DNA of 64,000 nt from G963662605 sp963667005 (GCA_963667005.1 OY762937.1:1426001-1490000); one strand, 5' to 3'. Positions 7,487 through 17,409 are shown, counted from the stretch's first letter. Numbers and translations: made by a program. The notes: generated by a model not told the origin, from the letters alone.

Positions 7487-10400
7487 CTATTTCAAAATTG
7501 CCATTTTCTTTGTTTGAACAAAGTCGCCTGAAATAATTCTATAGAAATACACACCGCTGGCAAGATTCTTCGCGTTGAATTCAACACCGTAGTTGCCGGG
7601 TTCTTTTGTTTCATTAACCAAATTCGCGACCTCGTTCCCATTAATATCATATACCTTAATGGAAACAAATCCGCCCTTTGGTATTTGGTAATTAATCATA
7701 GTAGAGGGGTTGAACGGATTCGGATAGTTTTGAGATATCGCATAATCCGTAACCTTTGCATTACCCTTGTAGTCTAACGACACAAAATTCTTTTTGTCTA
7801 ATGAAGAGCCGAATTCCACACTGCGTACAATTGTACATTGCATATCCATGTTACTGCCGGCAATTAACCTCAGAACAACTGTCCTGCTACCGATACCGTT
7901 TGTACTAACCTGATAAGCAGCGTTTTTGTACACTTGTGTGTTCTTTATTGTGAAGTCCGCCGCATCATAGCTCCCCAATACTTCACCGGATTGGGCATCT
8001 TCCAATTGCAGCTTAAATAATACCTTACCCAATTCTCCCAGGACTGCTTTTGCATTCAACGTATCACTTGTTCCGTAGGCAACAGAATATTGAAACGTAG
8101 AATTATTTGTTACGGTGAATGGATTTGATACTAAATAACCATTAGCAAAATTTAAGGAATTTACGAATCCGGAATCGGGTAGTTCGGGGAACAAAATACT
8201 TTTGCCGTCAACGGAAATATCGCCGAATTGGAACATGAATTGCGCGCTGTCTTTAAAAACAACACCTGCTCTTGAAACTGCGGACTCGGTGATAATTGAT
8301 TTCTGCATTACCGAGCTTGCAGATTGATTAAATTTATACGGCAGGGCGGTGGTGTTGTAGGAAAGACATGCCATGTCGCTATAATCGGTTCCTGAACCCC
8401 ATCCGTTGCAAACCCGTAAATATTTGCCCGATGTATTGAAGTTACGGATGGTGTATGCATCGCTGCTTTTTACAAAAAAGTTACTATATGGCGTAGGATG
8501 GCTTGATGACCAGCCTAGAACATAACCGTCGTTGTTGGCGTCAAATGCGCTGTTCAGACTCACCTGCACACAATTTGTGTCGTAAGTAGAATAAGTAAGC
8601 GACGGGGCAATTTTTGTTAGGCATGCGGACGATATGGTATATAGACCATTACTGTTATTCCATGTTTTGTAGGCGCGCCATGCCACCTGGATAGAGCCGT
8701 TATATGGTATAGTAATAGATGGATGTTCATTGCTTGTGTAGCTATTGCCCGTGGAAATATTACGCGTTGAGTCCTGTATTAAGGTTAAACCCTGCGGATT
8801 TTCGGTTAACGTTGTGTAATAAATGGCCTTGTTTCCGCCCTGATAAACGAGATGAAACTTGGAACTGCAAGCAAGCGCCGGGTTTTTCATGTCTGTATTA
8901 TAAGGCGTGCTGATGCTTCCGGTTCCGATAACTGTAGTATTTCCTGCATCCATCCGCCCGAACCAATAACTAAAATTACCCCAGCCGCTCGTGCCATACA
9001 CCACTAACAAACGATAGCTTTCTTGTATGTCTACGGAACCATACATGTCTGCTGTTACATATAGTTCACTTGTACTGCTGCGCAAAATTGAACTGTAGAT
9101 AGTGTATTGTCGGTACCATATAGGAGAGAGCGTTGAAGAGAAATTGAACATAATGTATTTGAGTGAGGCGTAACTGGTGCCGCTGGTTACGTTATCGTAA
9201 TATATTACTGCAACTCCGGTAGTGCCGTTATTATTATCGGCAAAAGCAATAGTCGGACTTTTACAGGTTGTTGAGGAACCCGAAATAGGGTGGTTATTGT
9301 TGAATATCTGCCATGTGGCGCCATTGTCGGTGGAAGTTTCAAGCCAGATTTGCCCCATGCTCTCGTACGTGTTGAATAATATGCCGTTCGGGAACGCCGT
9401 GCGCGATATTGTGCGGATAAACTTCCTTGCTCCGGGCTTCGCGTATTCAGCGCTGTCGTTTGAAGCGGAGACGGCTTTATACACAGCTGTGTACGTTGTA
9501 TTATCTGTGGGCGTAATGCTTAAAGGGTTGGATGTGCTATAATCCGACCATCGACTGAATTTATACGCATTGTTGTTTCCATCTATGTAATCGCTTGGGG
9601 CTGCAAGTGTACCTGAATTTTGCTCAACAATGTTTGTTTGTATTCCGTCACTAACCGTTGAATTTATCTCCGGTAAATTCATATTACGGGAAATACTTAA
9701 ATACTTTCTTAGATTTGCCTGGATTGTATAATTATTTTCAGAATTTTTTGCCGTGTCAACGAAAATCTGGTTTAAACCTTCATCATGCGCTAAACCTGAA
9801 GCCTCCACTCTCTTCCAGCGACTCTTATTGGTACTTCCCTCATTATCATTCCATAGATATTGAATCGAATTTATAATTTGTGGTTCAATGGCTGACACAC
9901 TAAAAATTGTTGATGTGGGCACAATGATATTTTGTCCGCTGTTAACGGTTCCGGTTTTAGTTGCGCTGCTGACATATAATTGTCCTGCTTCAATGTTGTT
10001 CTTTAAGACATAACGAACTCCAGTATCATAGACAATCTCCAAAACCACATCGCTGAACTGACCCCAAATTTCAGTTTGTCCGGTTGTTTGAGACTCGTCA
10101 AAATAGGCAAAAGTTAGAAATATCTGATTCTTCAATGCAAGCACTCTATCCTGTACATTGGTAACTAATTCCGGCAGAACATTATAAGTTTGCCAAAAAC
10201 CATCAGCTGTTATAAATTGCTGCCGGTAATTGCCATTCATTATAAAATTACAGCCTTCAGTATAATTCCAGTCATCCTGATTACTGACATGTGTGAAATC
10301 ACCTCCATATCGGACGTTAAATGGATAATAGTCCTGTGGCGTACCATTTTGGTGTTTATATTTTATTTTGACCTTATATATAAGTGCGCTTGTTGGAAAG

Positions 10401-10618
10401 TTGGTTGGTAAATCAAATCTAAAAATGGATCTTCCTACTTCGTTATTGAATGTATTGCGATAATAATCCTGATATGAGTCCGGATCTCGGAAGGCTCCGG
10501 TCTGGTTGTTGCGAATTAGCCGAAATACATTTGTCCCGTGAATACTTACTGAATCTCTTGCGAACGACTGCAATGGGAAGTAAAGAAAAAAAGCGAGTAA
10601 TAAAATTCTGTACTTCAT
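7487..10618 (-). CDS. Large secreted T9SS cargo protein (function unknown)
   Basis: A 1043-residue exported protein. Residues 1-20 are a signal peptide (ILLLAFFLYFPLQSFA). Residues about 22-200 resemble a DNRLRE-type beta-sandwich (GRSIFRFDLP, DVVLEIVYDTG). Around 370-395 is an InlB_B/bacterial-repeat-like piece (FSRWSDYSTSNP...TTYTAVYKA). A long central part (about 400-760) reads like a sialidase or beta-propeller fold with an Asp-box-like STDNGATWQ. The last 85 residues are a type IX sorting domain with QNYPNPFNPST, VYDINGN and SGVYFYRI, so the protein should cross the outer membrane by the Por system and be anchored or released. No catalytic motif is evident. A terminator follows. Confidence 0.85.
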   Translation of the reverse strand: MKYRILLLAFFLYFPLQSFARDSVSIHGTNVFRLIRNNQTGAFRDPDSYQDYYRNTFNNEVGRSIFRFDLPTNFPTSALIYKVKIKYKHQNGTPQDYYPFNVRYGGDFTHVSNQDDWNYTEGCNFIMNGNYRQQFITADGFWQTYNVLPELVTNVQDRVLALKNQIFLTFAYFDESQTTGQTEIWGQFSDVVLEIVYDTGVRYVLKNNIEAGQLYVSSATKTGTVNSGQNIIVPTSTIFSVSAIEPQIINSIQYLWNDNEGSTNKSRWKRVEASGLAHDEGLNQIFVDTAKNSENNYTIQANLRKYLSISRNMNLPEINSTVSDGIQTNIVEQNSGTLAAPSDYIDGNNNAYKFSRWSDYSTSNPLSITPTDNTTYTAVYKAVSASNDSAEYAKPGARKFIRTISRTAFPNGILFNTYESMGQIWLETSTDNGATWQIFNNNHPISGSSTTCKSPTIAFADNNNGTTGVAVIYYDNVTSGTSYASLKYIMFNFSSTLSPIWYRQYTIYSSILRSSTSELYVTADMYGSVDIQESYRLLVVYGTSGWGNFSYWFGRMDAGNTTVIGTGSISTPYNTDMKNPALACSSKFHLVYQGGNKAIYYTTLTENPQGLTLIQDSTRNISTGNSYTSNEHPSITIPYNGSIQVAWRAYKTWNNSNGLYTISSACLTKIAPSLTYSTYDTNCVQVSLNSAFDANNDGYVLGWSSSHPTPYSNFFVKSSDAYTIRNFNTSGKYLRVCNGWGSGTDYSDMACLSYNTTALPYKFNQSASSVMQKSIITESAVSRAGVVFKDSAQFMFQFGDISVDGKSILFPELPDSGFVNSLNFANGYLVSNPFTVTNNSTFQYSVAYGTSDTLNAKAVLGELGKVLFKLQLEDAQSGEVLGSYDAADFTIKNTQVYKNAAYQVSTNGIGSRTVVLRLIAGSNMDMQCTIVRSVEFGSSLDKKNFVSLDYKGNAKVTDYAISQNYPNPFNPSTMINYQIPKGGFVSIKVYDINGNEVANLVNETKEPGNYGVEFNAKNLASGVYFYRIISGDFVQTKKMAILK

Positions 10619-10719
10619 AAAAGCCTCACCTGTTTGATAAAAAATTATTAAATTTAAAATGCAATAGCCGCAAGTTCTGTTTAGAACTAATAGGGTGCCA
10701 ACCTTATGGGCTATTTATC

Positions 10720-10749
10720 ATCGGGATGGTGTTGCCGCACTATCCCGAT
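10720..10749. terminator. Hairpin between two minus-strand genes (weak terminator)
   Basis: An 8-bp stem ATCGGGAT / ATCCCGAT (10720-10727 and 10742-10749) lies 15 bases past the stop of the lipoprotein gene ending at 10764. On the minus strand the trailing T-run is poor, while on the plus strand ATTTTT follows, so its direction is unclear. Confidence 0.45.
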
Positions 10750-10763
10750 ATTTTTACAAGCTC

Positions 10764-11852
10764 TTATTTCCTTTCAAATCGTTGTAGTTTGCCATGATAT
10801 ATAATATTAAAATCATTCGTTAAATCACTTGCGAGAAAAAATACTTCATTATCGAAAACCGCAGCATCACGTATTGAAATATTCCCGGTGAATTTATATA
10901 GGTACTGAATGTCTGACCCATTATAATGGGCAATTCCGTCAAACATCCTGATAAAAATATCCTTTCTACTTCTTCCGAATATCTGGCAACCGAATTTGGA
11001 ATTATCAATTTGCAGGAAGCGATGAAATGAATTTCCGGAATATGTGTTAATTGTATTACCTATTGTATAGAAAAGTTCATTATTAATATTTTGACAATAA
11101 TTCCACGTTGAAATTTCATCTGCGGCTTCATATATTCTTACCAGTGAACTGCCACCATCAAATATGAATAACCCGTTAAGAGAACCTGGGGCGAAACCCA
11201 ATATCGCCATACGTTTTCCTGAATCGACGTGAATGCCCACTACTCGATTAAGTTCATAATTGATTTTCGGAACGTTGCAGTTTTCCCATGATTTACCATT
11301 ATAGTGCATTATAATGGCTAATCTATTGTTGTTTATCATAGTAAAGCCCGTTGCATAAATATCACTGGGTGTGATCCCCCAAATATCTTCCATTATCGCA
11401 GAGATATCATTGGTTTGAAATTGTCCGCTTTGCTGCCAATTAGAACCATCGAAATGCCATATCTTTCCCTCTTCGCCGCAAATCCAAACGTCATTATTTG
11501 CAAAACCAAAAACGGACCATGGAGCGATATTTCGTGAAACACCGTCAGTCTTCCACTTTGTGCCGTCGTAATGCCAAATAGTTTGGTCTAATCCTCCGCC
11601 GGGGCCGACTGCCCAAATATCAGTTGGCGAGGAACCCCAAATTCGCTGAAGCAAATTAAATGGAATTTTAATTGAGTCCGCAGTCCAAACATAATCGCGT
11701 CTGCCAGGGGTGGAGTCATCAACGGGTTCGGTTATCTGCCGCGAGCAGGAAATATTCAAGAGTACGAGAGAAATAAATGGAATAAGGCAAAAACGTAGAA
11801 AGAGATTCAACGGATTACTCTGGCGGGTTTTTCTAGTTTCATGTTTTGACAT
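10764..11852 (-). CDS. Propeller-like lipoprotein
   Basis: A 362-residue exported lipoprotein. Residues about 1-36 form an unusually basic N-terminus and hydrophobic stretch ending in the lipobox-like LNISC. The rest contains repeated blocks with the form IWG-S-x-DIWAVG...IWHYDG-x-W (LQRIWGSSPTDIWAVG, VFGFANNDVWICG, IWHFDGSNW, IWGITPSDIYATG, IMHYNGKSW), which suggests a beta-propeller of several blades. No catalytic residues are recognised. It lies upstream of the T9SS gene at 10618 in the same direction, with 145 bases between, so co-transcription is possible but a hairpin intervenes. Confidence 0.75.
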   Translation of the reverse strand: MSKHETRKTRQSNPLNLFLRFCLIPFISLVLLNISCSRQITEPVDDSTPGRRDYVWTADSIKIPFNLLQRIWGSSPTDIWAVGPGGGLDQTIWHYDGTKWKTDGVSRNIAPWSVFGFANNDVWICGEEGKIWHFDGSNWQQSGQFQTNDISAIMEDIWGITPSDIYATGFTMINNNRLAIIMHYNGKSWENCNVPKINYELNRVVGIHVDSGKRMAILGFAPGSLNGLFIFDGGSSLVRIYEAADEISTWNYCQNINNELFYTIGNTINTYSGNSFHRFLQIDNSKFGCQIFGRSRKDIFIRMFDGIAHYNGSDIQYLYKFTGNISIRDAAVFDNEVFFLASDLTNDFNIIYHGKLQRFERK

Positions 11853-11954
11853 ATTTACTCACCCTGAACAGAATTATATTTCTGAATGTATTTGTTAATC
11901 AAATTTATAAAAAAAAAAAAACAAAAAAGCAAAGGAAAAGACTGTGCATGTAAA

Positions 11955-11992
11955 TAAAAAAGCCGCGTATGATTAGTATTCATACGCGGCTT
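11955..11992 (-). terminator. Terminator of the phosphomannomutase gene
   Basis: A 12-bp stem AAGCCGCGTATG / CATACGCGGCTT (11960-11971 and 11981-11992). On the minus strand it is followed by a T-run (AAAAA at 11956-11960 on the plus strand). It sits 18 bases beyond the stop codon at 12011. Confidence 0.92.
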
Positions 11993-12010
11993 AAATGGTG
12001 GAATCGAAAT

Positions 12011-13357
12011 TTATCCTCTGATAACTTTCAACAATTCTTCGGTTTTGGCGTTCATGAGGGCTTCATCGCCGCGGCTCTCGACGTTGAGGCGTATAATGGG
12101 CTCGGTGTTCGACATGCGTACATTAAAACGCCATTCGGGATAGTCAACACAAAGGCCGTCGCTATAATCCCGTACGCCGCCGGTATAAAGAGCGTCGAGT
12201 TCTTTGATTTTTGCGGCCGGGTCGTCAATGGTTGAGTTGATTTCGCCGGAGCAAGGATAATTTTTAATCATTTCGCCGACGAGTTCGGAGAATTTTTTGT
12301 TTTCTTCCGACATCAACTGCATAACGAGCAGGAACGGAATAATACCGCTGTCGGAGTATGCATTATCTCTGAAGTAATGGTGTGCCGACATTTCGCCGCC
12401 GTAAATAGCGTTGACTTCTCTCATTTTTTCTTTGATGAAAGCGTGTCCGCTCTTCGATTGCACCGGTTCACCGCCGGCGTTCTTTACTATTTCAATAGTG
12501 TTCCATGTTAAGCGCGGATCGTGAATGATCTTTCCGCCAGGATTGTTTTTCAATATTGATTTTGCAAGGAGTCCGACGACATAATAGCCTTCGATAAAAT
12601 TACCGTGTTCGTCAAAGAAGAAGCAGCGGTCGTAATCGCCGTCCCATGCAACGCCGAGATCGGCGCCGTTTTCTTTAACTGCTTTAATGGTCGGTACGCG
12701 GCATTCTTCAAGCATCGGATTCGGCACGCCGTTAGGAAATGCGGAGTCCGGTTCGAAGAATAATTTAATCATTTTAATCGGGAGTGAGCTTTCAATTTTT
12801 TCAAGCATCGGTCCCACGCATCCGTTGCCTGCATTAACCACAACTTTCAGCGGTTTTATTTTCTTTACATCAAAAAACTTATTGAGGTTCGCAATAAAGT
12901 CTGCGGAAATATCAATCTGTTTGTAAGTGCCTTTTACTGCTGCTTCACTGGGAAGATCGTTTTTCAATATCATCTGTTCGATGACGTTCAAACCTGCATC
13001 ATATCCGACCGGAACGCTGTTCTGGCGGACGAACTTCATGCCGTTATACTCAGGCGGATTGTGACTTGCCGTTATCATGATGCCGCCGTCGGTGCCGAGG
13101 AATGAAGTCGCGAAATAGATCATTTCCGTTCCGCATAAGCCGATGTCAATTACATCAACTCCGGTTTCGTTAAATCCCTTGGTCAATGATTCGGATAAAC
13201 CCTTTGAAGACGGACGGATGTCATATCCGATTACAATGCTTTTAGCGTTGACGAACTTGCCGAACGCTTTTCCAATTTTATATGCTAAGTCATTATTTAG
13301 TTCTGAAGGGACTTTTCCCCGAATGTCATAAGCTTTGAATCCGGCGATTTTATCCAT
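12011..13357 (-). CDS. Phosphomannomutase / phosphoglucomutase
   Basis: A 448-residue alpha-D-phosphohexomutase that interconverts hexose 1- and 6-phosphates, feeding nucleotide-sugar and cell-surface polysaccharide synthesis. All four family motifs are visible: the phosphoserine loop TASHNPPEYNG with catalytic Ser98, the Mg-binding loop WDGDYDRC, the sugar-binding loop GGEMSAHHYF, and the C-terminal phosphate loop RMSNTEPIIRLN. Length and motif spacing match the bacterial ManB/AlgC group. It is transcribed alone with its own terminator. Whether mannose or glucose phosphate is preferred cannot be read from the sequence. Confidence 0.94.
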   Translation of the reverse strand: MDKIAGFKAYDIRGKVPSELNNDLAYKIGKAFGKFVNAKSIVIGYDIRPSSKGLSESLTKGFNETGVDVIDIGLCGTEMIYFATSFLGTDGGIMITASHNPPEYNGMKFVRQNSVPVGYDAGLNVIEQMILKNDLPSEAAVKGTYKQIDISADFIANLNKFFDVKKIKPLKVVVNAGNGCVGPMLEKIESSLPIKMIKLFFEPDSAFPNGVPNPMLEECRVPTIKAVKENGADLGVAWDGDYDRCFFFDEHGNFIEGYYVVGLLAKSILKNNPGGKIIHDPRLTWNTIEIVKNAGGEPVQSKSGHAFIKEKMREVNAIYGGEMSAHHYFRDNAYSDSGIIPFLLVMQLMSEENKKFSELVGEMIKNYPCSGEINSTIDDPAAKIKELDALYTGGVRDYSDGLCVDYPEWRFNVRMSNTEPIIRLNVESRGDEALMNAKTEELLKVIRG

Positions 13358-13779
13358 GCGTAACTCCTCATAGTCAAAAAGTGAGAGATTAAAAATTAAT
13401 TTTTAAAGTTATGACATGAAAGCGTTTTTCGCAAATAAAAGCACTCCGATTTTGTGTTAAATGGTTCTCGGCGGTAATGAAAAGTAGGTTGATTCTCCGA
13501 ATCGACCCAACGATTACTACAACGAGGTGAAAAACAGATATTTACAGTGTTTTCTTGTTCCCGTGTCCTGAATCAGCGGTGTTTAGGCCCCAGCTTTGAG
13601 CCGTCAGTTCGATTCGGGCGACTCAGAGAGCCGCCCTACAGTATGAGGATTTTGCACTAGAGGTCATCTTGTTAAAAATTATTAACGTGTTTTCGTCCAA
13701 TATCCATAAATTTTTGCGGTCTTGGGTTGTCAGGGAAAAATTTTTCAATTGGAAATTTGTATGATGTAGGCTAAGTTAG
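13358..13779. other. Gap of about 420 bases, no gene seen
   Basis: Intergenic DNA between divergent genes. It contains short imperfect dyads (for example GATTC-TCC-GAATC near 13481) and a GAGCCGCCCTACAG-like stretch near 13630 that recalls the GGGCGGG...CCCGCCC hairpin at 33606, probably a decayed repeat. No open frame of interest. Confidence 0.4.
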
Positions 13780-13905
13780 GTTTCAAATTTATGGAGAAGA
13801 AGAAGTATCGAAAATTCTGCTACAGTAAAACAGCATTTCACAAAATGCAACAATGTCAGATGTAATGCTATTTTCCTTATCAATCCGGATGAACAATCAG
13901 GCGAG

Positions 13906-14115
13906 ATGGGTTTTTTGTGTCCCCAATGTAGTGCTAAAGCACTAACTCACCACGTAATTCAATGCGCAAGTTGCGGCGCGGTAATAAACATGGTACGAGC
14001 TTCAGATCGAGAAGAAAAAATGGTATTTACCATTGACAAATGCTCGCATTGTGTCGGTAGTGTTGAGGATGAGTGGGCTATTGATCCTATTTATCAGGCG
14101 GACTCGTATATTTAA
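13906..14115 (+). CDS. Small multi-cysteine zinc-ribbon protein (start lost or frameshifted)
   Basis: From the ATG at 13906 the protein has 69 residues with three CxxC pairs (CPQC, CASC, CSHC), a treble zinc-ribbon pattern. The frame, however, is open back to 13780 and the upstream codons look coding too, including another cysteine cluster (KCNNVRC) that would pair with CPQC. That stretch has no ATG, GTG or TTG in frame; the only good ATG (13791, MEKKKY) is one frame off. So the true gene probably runs from 13791 with a one-base slip in the AGAAGAAGAAG run. No known function; the acidic VEDEW tail is notable. It precedes ispG by 82 bases. Confidence 0.6.
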   Translation: MGFLCPQCSAKALTHHVIQCASCGAVINMVRASDREEKMVFTIDKCSHCVGSVEDEWAIDPIYQADSYI

Positions 14116-14197
14116 CAGTCCTGTTTCGTTTTGCTGCCTTACTCTTTTATATTTGTTGAGATGATTATTCTAATTCCTGGTGTAAAAAGAGAAAGAC

Positions 14198-16135
14198 ATG
14201 AACTTATATTGTAATAGCCTGACCGAATACTCCCGTTTTAAAACCCGAGTTGTATCCATTGGCGATGTGCCGCTTGGAGGGGATAACCCTATCCGTATCC
14301 AATCTATGACGACCACCGATACGATGAATACGCTTGCCACGGTCGAACAAACCATACGCATGGTAGAAGCCGGATGCGAGTATGTACGCATTACCGCACC
14401 GGGAATAAAAGAAGCTGAGAACTTAGCGAACATAAAAACCGAGCTGCACAAGCGCGGTTACAAAGTGCCCCTCATAGCGGATATTCACTTTACCCCTAAT
14501 GCTGCCGAAGCTGCCGCACGGATTGTAGAAAAAGTCCGCGTTAACCCCGGCAATTATATTGACCGCAAACATTTCCAAACACTCGAATATACCGATGCAG
14601 AATACAATGCTGAGATTGACCGCATCCGTCAAAAATTTTCACCGTTAGTAAAAATCTGTAAAGAGTACGGTACGGCAATGCGTATCGGTACAAATCACGG
14701 CTCACTTTCCGACCGCATTATGAGCCGCTTTGGTGATTCTCCGTTGGGTATGGTTGAGTCTGCATTGGAGTTTGTACGAATTTGCGAAGAACTGGACTAC
14801 CATAATATTGTGCTTTCCATGAAGGCAAGCAATACACAAGTAATGGTGCAAGCTTACCGCTTGCTTGTTCAGAAGATGCAAGCCGAAGGGATGAATTATC
14901 CTTTGCATCTCGGTGTAACTGAAGCTGGTGATGGTGAAGATGGCAGAGTTAAATCCGCACTTGGAATCGGAACGTTGCTCGAAGACGGTTTAGGTGATAC
15001 AATCCGCGTATCGCTTACCGAAGAGCCGGAACACGAATCCCCGGTTGCAATCATGCTTGCTGAGCGGTATAAAAATCGCGCGGGACATCAACCGATAAAG
15101 CCAATTGTTGAAAACCCTGTCAATCCTGTTGAGTATAAACGCCGTAAAACAATTGAACTTACTCACTTCGGCGGAAGCAATGTTCCCCGCGTAATTGCAG
15201 ATTATCAAAGCACGCCAGTAGAGTCTACAGAAAGTTTATCAAAGATCGGCTATTACTACGATGCAATGACTGACAAGTGGGCAATGACCGATTCTGCTGC
15301 TGATTTTATTTACATGGGAAAACAAACAGCCCCTTTCAATCTGCCGCAAAGTTTACGTGCGATCTATGATTTTCATTTCTGGAAAGAGAACAGCCTCTTT
15401 GTAAAAGGATTCCCGCTGTTTACTGCGGCGGAATATATGCAGCACAAGAGCGAAGGCGGTGTCTTTAATTTTGTGGTGTTGACTATAGACGATTTGCAAG
15501 GCGATGTACTTCAGGTCTTAAAAAATGACAAATCGGCCGTGCTTGTGCTTGAGACAAATAATGCTCACGGACTCGCCGAACAACGCAGAGCGTTTATCGA
15601 ATTAATAAATGCCGATGTTGAAAACCCTGTCGTACTTAGGAGAAATTATACCGGCGTTTCATACGAACAGTTTATGCTGTATTCAGCAACGGATTTCGGC
15701 GGACTGCTGATTGACGGACTCGGTGACGGCGTCTGGGTATCCGGATTAGATGATGCTGTTGTGGGTAAGGAGGTCTGTAATCGGATTCTCTTTGGTATTT
15801 TACAGGCGGCAAGGACGCGTATCTCAAAAACCGAGTATATCGCTTGTCCTTCATGCGGAAGAACGCTCTTTGATTTGGTTGAAACAACTAATAAAATCCG
15901 CGTAAGGACCGAGCACTTGAAAGGTGTTAAAATTGCCGTTATGGGATGTATTGTTAACGGTCCCGGTGAAATGGCTGATGCCGATTACGGTTATGTAGGC
16001 TCCGGTCCCGGCCGCATAACATTATATCGCGGTAAAGAGGTGGTGAAAAAGGCTGTTCCTTCCGAACAGGCGGTGGACGAATTGATAGCCCTAATCAGCG
16101 AAGACGGTAAGTGGGTGGAGCCGGCAAAATTTTAA
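14198..16135 (+). CDS. ispG: 4-hydroxy-3-methylbut-2-enyl diphosphate synthase (IspG/GcpE), long form
   Basis: Catalyses the reductive ring opening of MEcPP to HMBPP in the MEP isoprenoid pathway, with a [4Fe-4S] cluster. The N-terminal TIM-barrel part is clear (SIGDVPLGGDNPIRIQSM, VRVNPGN, NHGSLS). The C-terminal cluster domain has Cys550 and Cys553 (CPSCGR), Cys584 (GCIVNGPGE) and the catalytic-site Glu591. At 645 residues it is the long form with an insert of roughly 250 residues between barrel and cluster domain, as in Bacteroidetes, Chlorobi and plants, unlike the ~370-residue E. coli enzyme. No close operon partner; a hairpin follows at 16270. Confidence 0.97.
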   Translation: MNLYCNSLTEYSRFKTRVVSIGDVPLGGDNPIRIQSMTTTDTMNTLATVEQTIRMVEAGCEYVRITAPGIKEAENLANIKTELHKRGYKVPLIADIHFTPNAAEAAARIVEKVRVNPGNYIDRKHFQTLEYTDAEYNAEIDRIRQKFSPLVKICKEYGTAMRIGTNHGSLSDRIMSRFGDSPLGMVESALEFVRICEELDYHNIVLSMKASNTQVMVQAYRLLVQKMQAEGMNYPLHLGVTEAGDGEDGRVKSALGIGTLLEDGLGDTIRVSLTEEPEHESPVAIMLAERYKNRAGHQPIKPIVENPVNPVEYKRRKTIELTHFGGSNVPRVIADYQSTPVESTESLSKIGYYYDAMTDKWAMTDSAADFIYMGKQTAPFNLPQSLRAIYDFHFWKENSLFVKGFPLFTAAEYMQHKSEGGVFNFVVLTIDDLQGDVLQVLKNDKSAVLVLETNNAHGLAEQRRAFIELINADVENPVVLRRNYTGVSYEQFMLYSATDFGGLLIDGLGDGVWVSGLDDAVVGKEVCNRILFGILQAARTRISKTEYIACPSCGRTLFDLVETTNKIRVRTEHLKGVKIAVMGCIVNGPGEMADADYGYVGSGPGRITLYRGKEVVKKAVPSEQAVDELIALISEDGKWVEPAKF

Positions 16136-16269
16136 CAGGGGGCGTTCTTTGACTTTGATTTTATCGCAAAAAAGCAGTAATTTACAATCCGTATGGAAAA
16201 ATTTATAATTTGCAGAAGTTTCGGCTTGAATTTTAATAAGAATTCACAAGATTAAATACTTAGATAGGT

Positions 16270-16299
16270 GCACTTCGTTTCGCGAAGTGCATTTTTTTT
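16270..16299 (+). terminator. Hairpin and T-run directly before the Nif3-like gene
   Basis: A perfect 8-bp stem GCACTTCG / CGAAGTGC (16270-16277, 16283-16290) is followed by eight T, ending only three bases before the ATG at 16303. It has the form of the ispG terminator but occupies the place where the next gene's ribosome binding site should be. Confidence 0.85.
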
Positions 16300-16302
16300 G
16301 AT

Positions 16303-17409
16303 ATGAAGATAAAAGAAATAGTAAAAATATTGGATGACTGGGCACCGCCCGGTGCAGCCTGGGAAAAAGATAACGTCGGCCTTCAGGTCGGCTCGTTAGA
16401 AAAGGAAGTTCGAAAAATCTTCCTCTGCCTCGAACTCACAGAAAATACGCTTAACGAGGCGATCTCCAAAAACTGCAATCTGATAATTACTCATCATCCT
16501 CTCATTTTTCAACCGGTTAAAAAACTTAACTTCGACTCAAACCACCAATCACGCGTTATCGCCGGCTTAATCAAAAACGACATCACACTTCTCTCATACC
16601 ATACTAATCTGGATTTTTCTAAAGACGGCGTCAGCTTTGAGCTCGCTAAAAGATTATCCTTGATCAATATCAAGTTTCTTAAACACAGCGACGCTAATCA
16701 GTATAAGCTTGTGGTATTCGTATTGAAGGAAAGTGCAAGGGTTGTTGCCGATGCTATTTTTAAAGCAGGAGGCGGAATCCTCGGTGAATACGCCGGATGC
16801 AGTTTTAACTCACCGGGCGTAGGTACATTTATCGGCTCCGAGCGAAGCAATCCGGTTATAGGCGGGAAACTCAACTCTGAAAAAGTTGAGGAAGTACGGC
16901 TTGAAGTTTTAGTGCACGAGTGGAAGCTTCGTGATGTTGTTGCTGCACTCCGCAAAGCGCATCCGTATGAAGAACCGGCATTTGATATTTATCCGCTTAA
17001 GAATGAAAACCCAAACTATGGTTTTGGTGCTGTCGGTATGATGAATCCCGCCCTTGCGCCTGAAAAGTTTTTAGAATTTGTAAAAGAAAAATTACAAGCA
17101 GGGGGATTACGGTACACTTTGGGGAGGAAAAAAATCATTGAAAAAGTTGCTGTCTGCGGCGGAGCCGGTTCGGATTTGCTGCAAGAGGCGATACTTCAAA
17201 AAGCAGATGCATTCATTACGGCTGATGTGAAATACCACGCGTTCGAAGATGCTGAGAAGCAGATCATGTTGATTGATGCAGGGCACTATGAAACAGAGGT
17301 TCCGGTTTTGGATGCAATAAAAGAAAAATTAGCAGCCGTCGTTCCCGCGCATGACGTTCAAATTGTTATCGCAGAACAGACGACAAACCCTATACAATTT
17401 TATTATTAA
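16303..17409 (+). CDS. Nif3-like dinuclear metal centre protein
   Basis: A 368-residue member of the Nif3/YbgI/DUF34 family, hexameric proteins with a two-metal site whose cellular role is still unsettled. The start MKIKEIVKILDDWAPP...DNVGLQVG is the classic family N-terminus. Metal ligands are visible in IITHHPLIF, in SYHTNLD (His and Asp), and near the end in DAGHYETE. The middle (about 130-230) carries the extra PII/CutA-like domain found in longer family members, ending in RKAHPYEEPAFDIYPL. The COG1579 zinc-ribbon gene follows after 16 bases, a pairing common in bacteria. No Shine-Dalgarno sequence; a hairpin abuts the start. Confidence 0.92.
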   Translation: MKIKEIVKILDDWAPPGAAWEKDNVGLQVGSLEKEVRKIFLCLELTENTLNEAISKNCNLIITHHPLIFQPVKKLNFDSNHQSRVIAGLIKNDITLLSYHTNLDFSKDGVSFELAKRLSLINIKFLKHSDANQYKLVVFVLKESARVVADAIFKAGGGILGEYAGCSFNSPGVGTFIGSERSNPVIGGKLNSEKVEEVRLEVLVHEWKLRDVVAALRKAHPYEEPAFDIYPLKNENPNYGFGAVGMMNPALAPEKFLEFVKEKLQAGGLRYTLGRKKIIEKVAVCGGAGSDLLQEAILQKADAFITADVKYHAFEDAEKQIMLIDAGHYETEVPVLDAIKEKLAAVVPAHDVQIVIAEQTTNPIQFYY

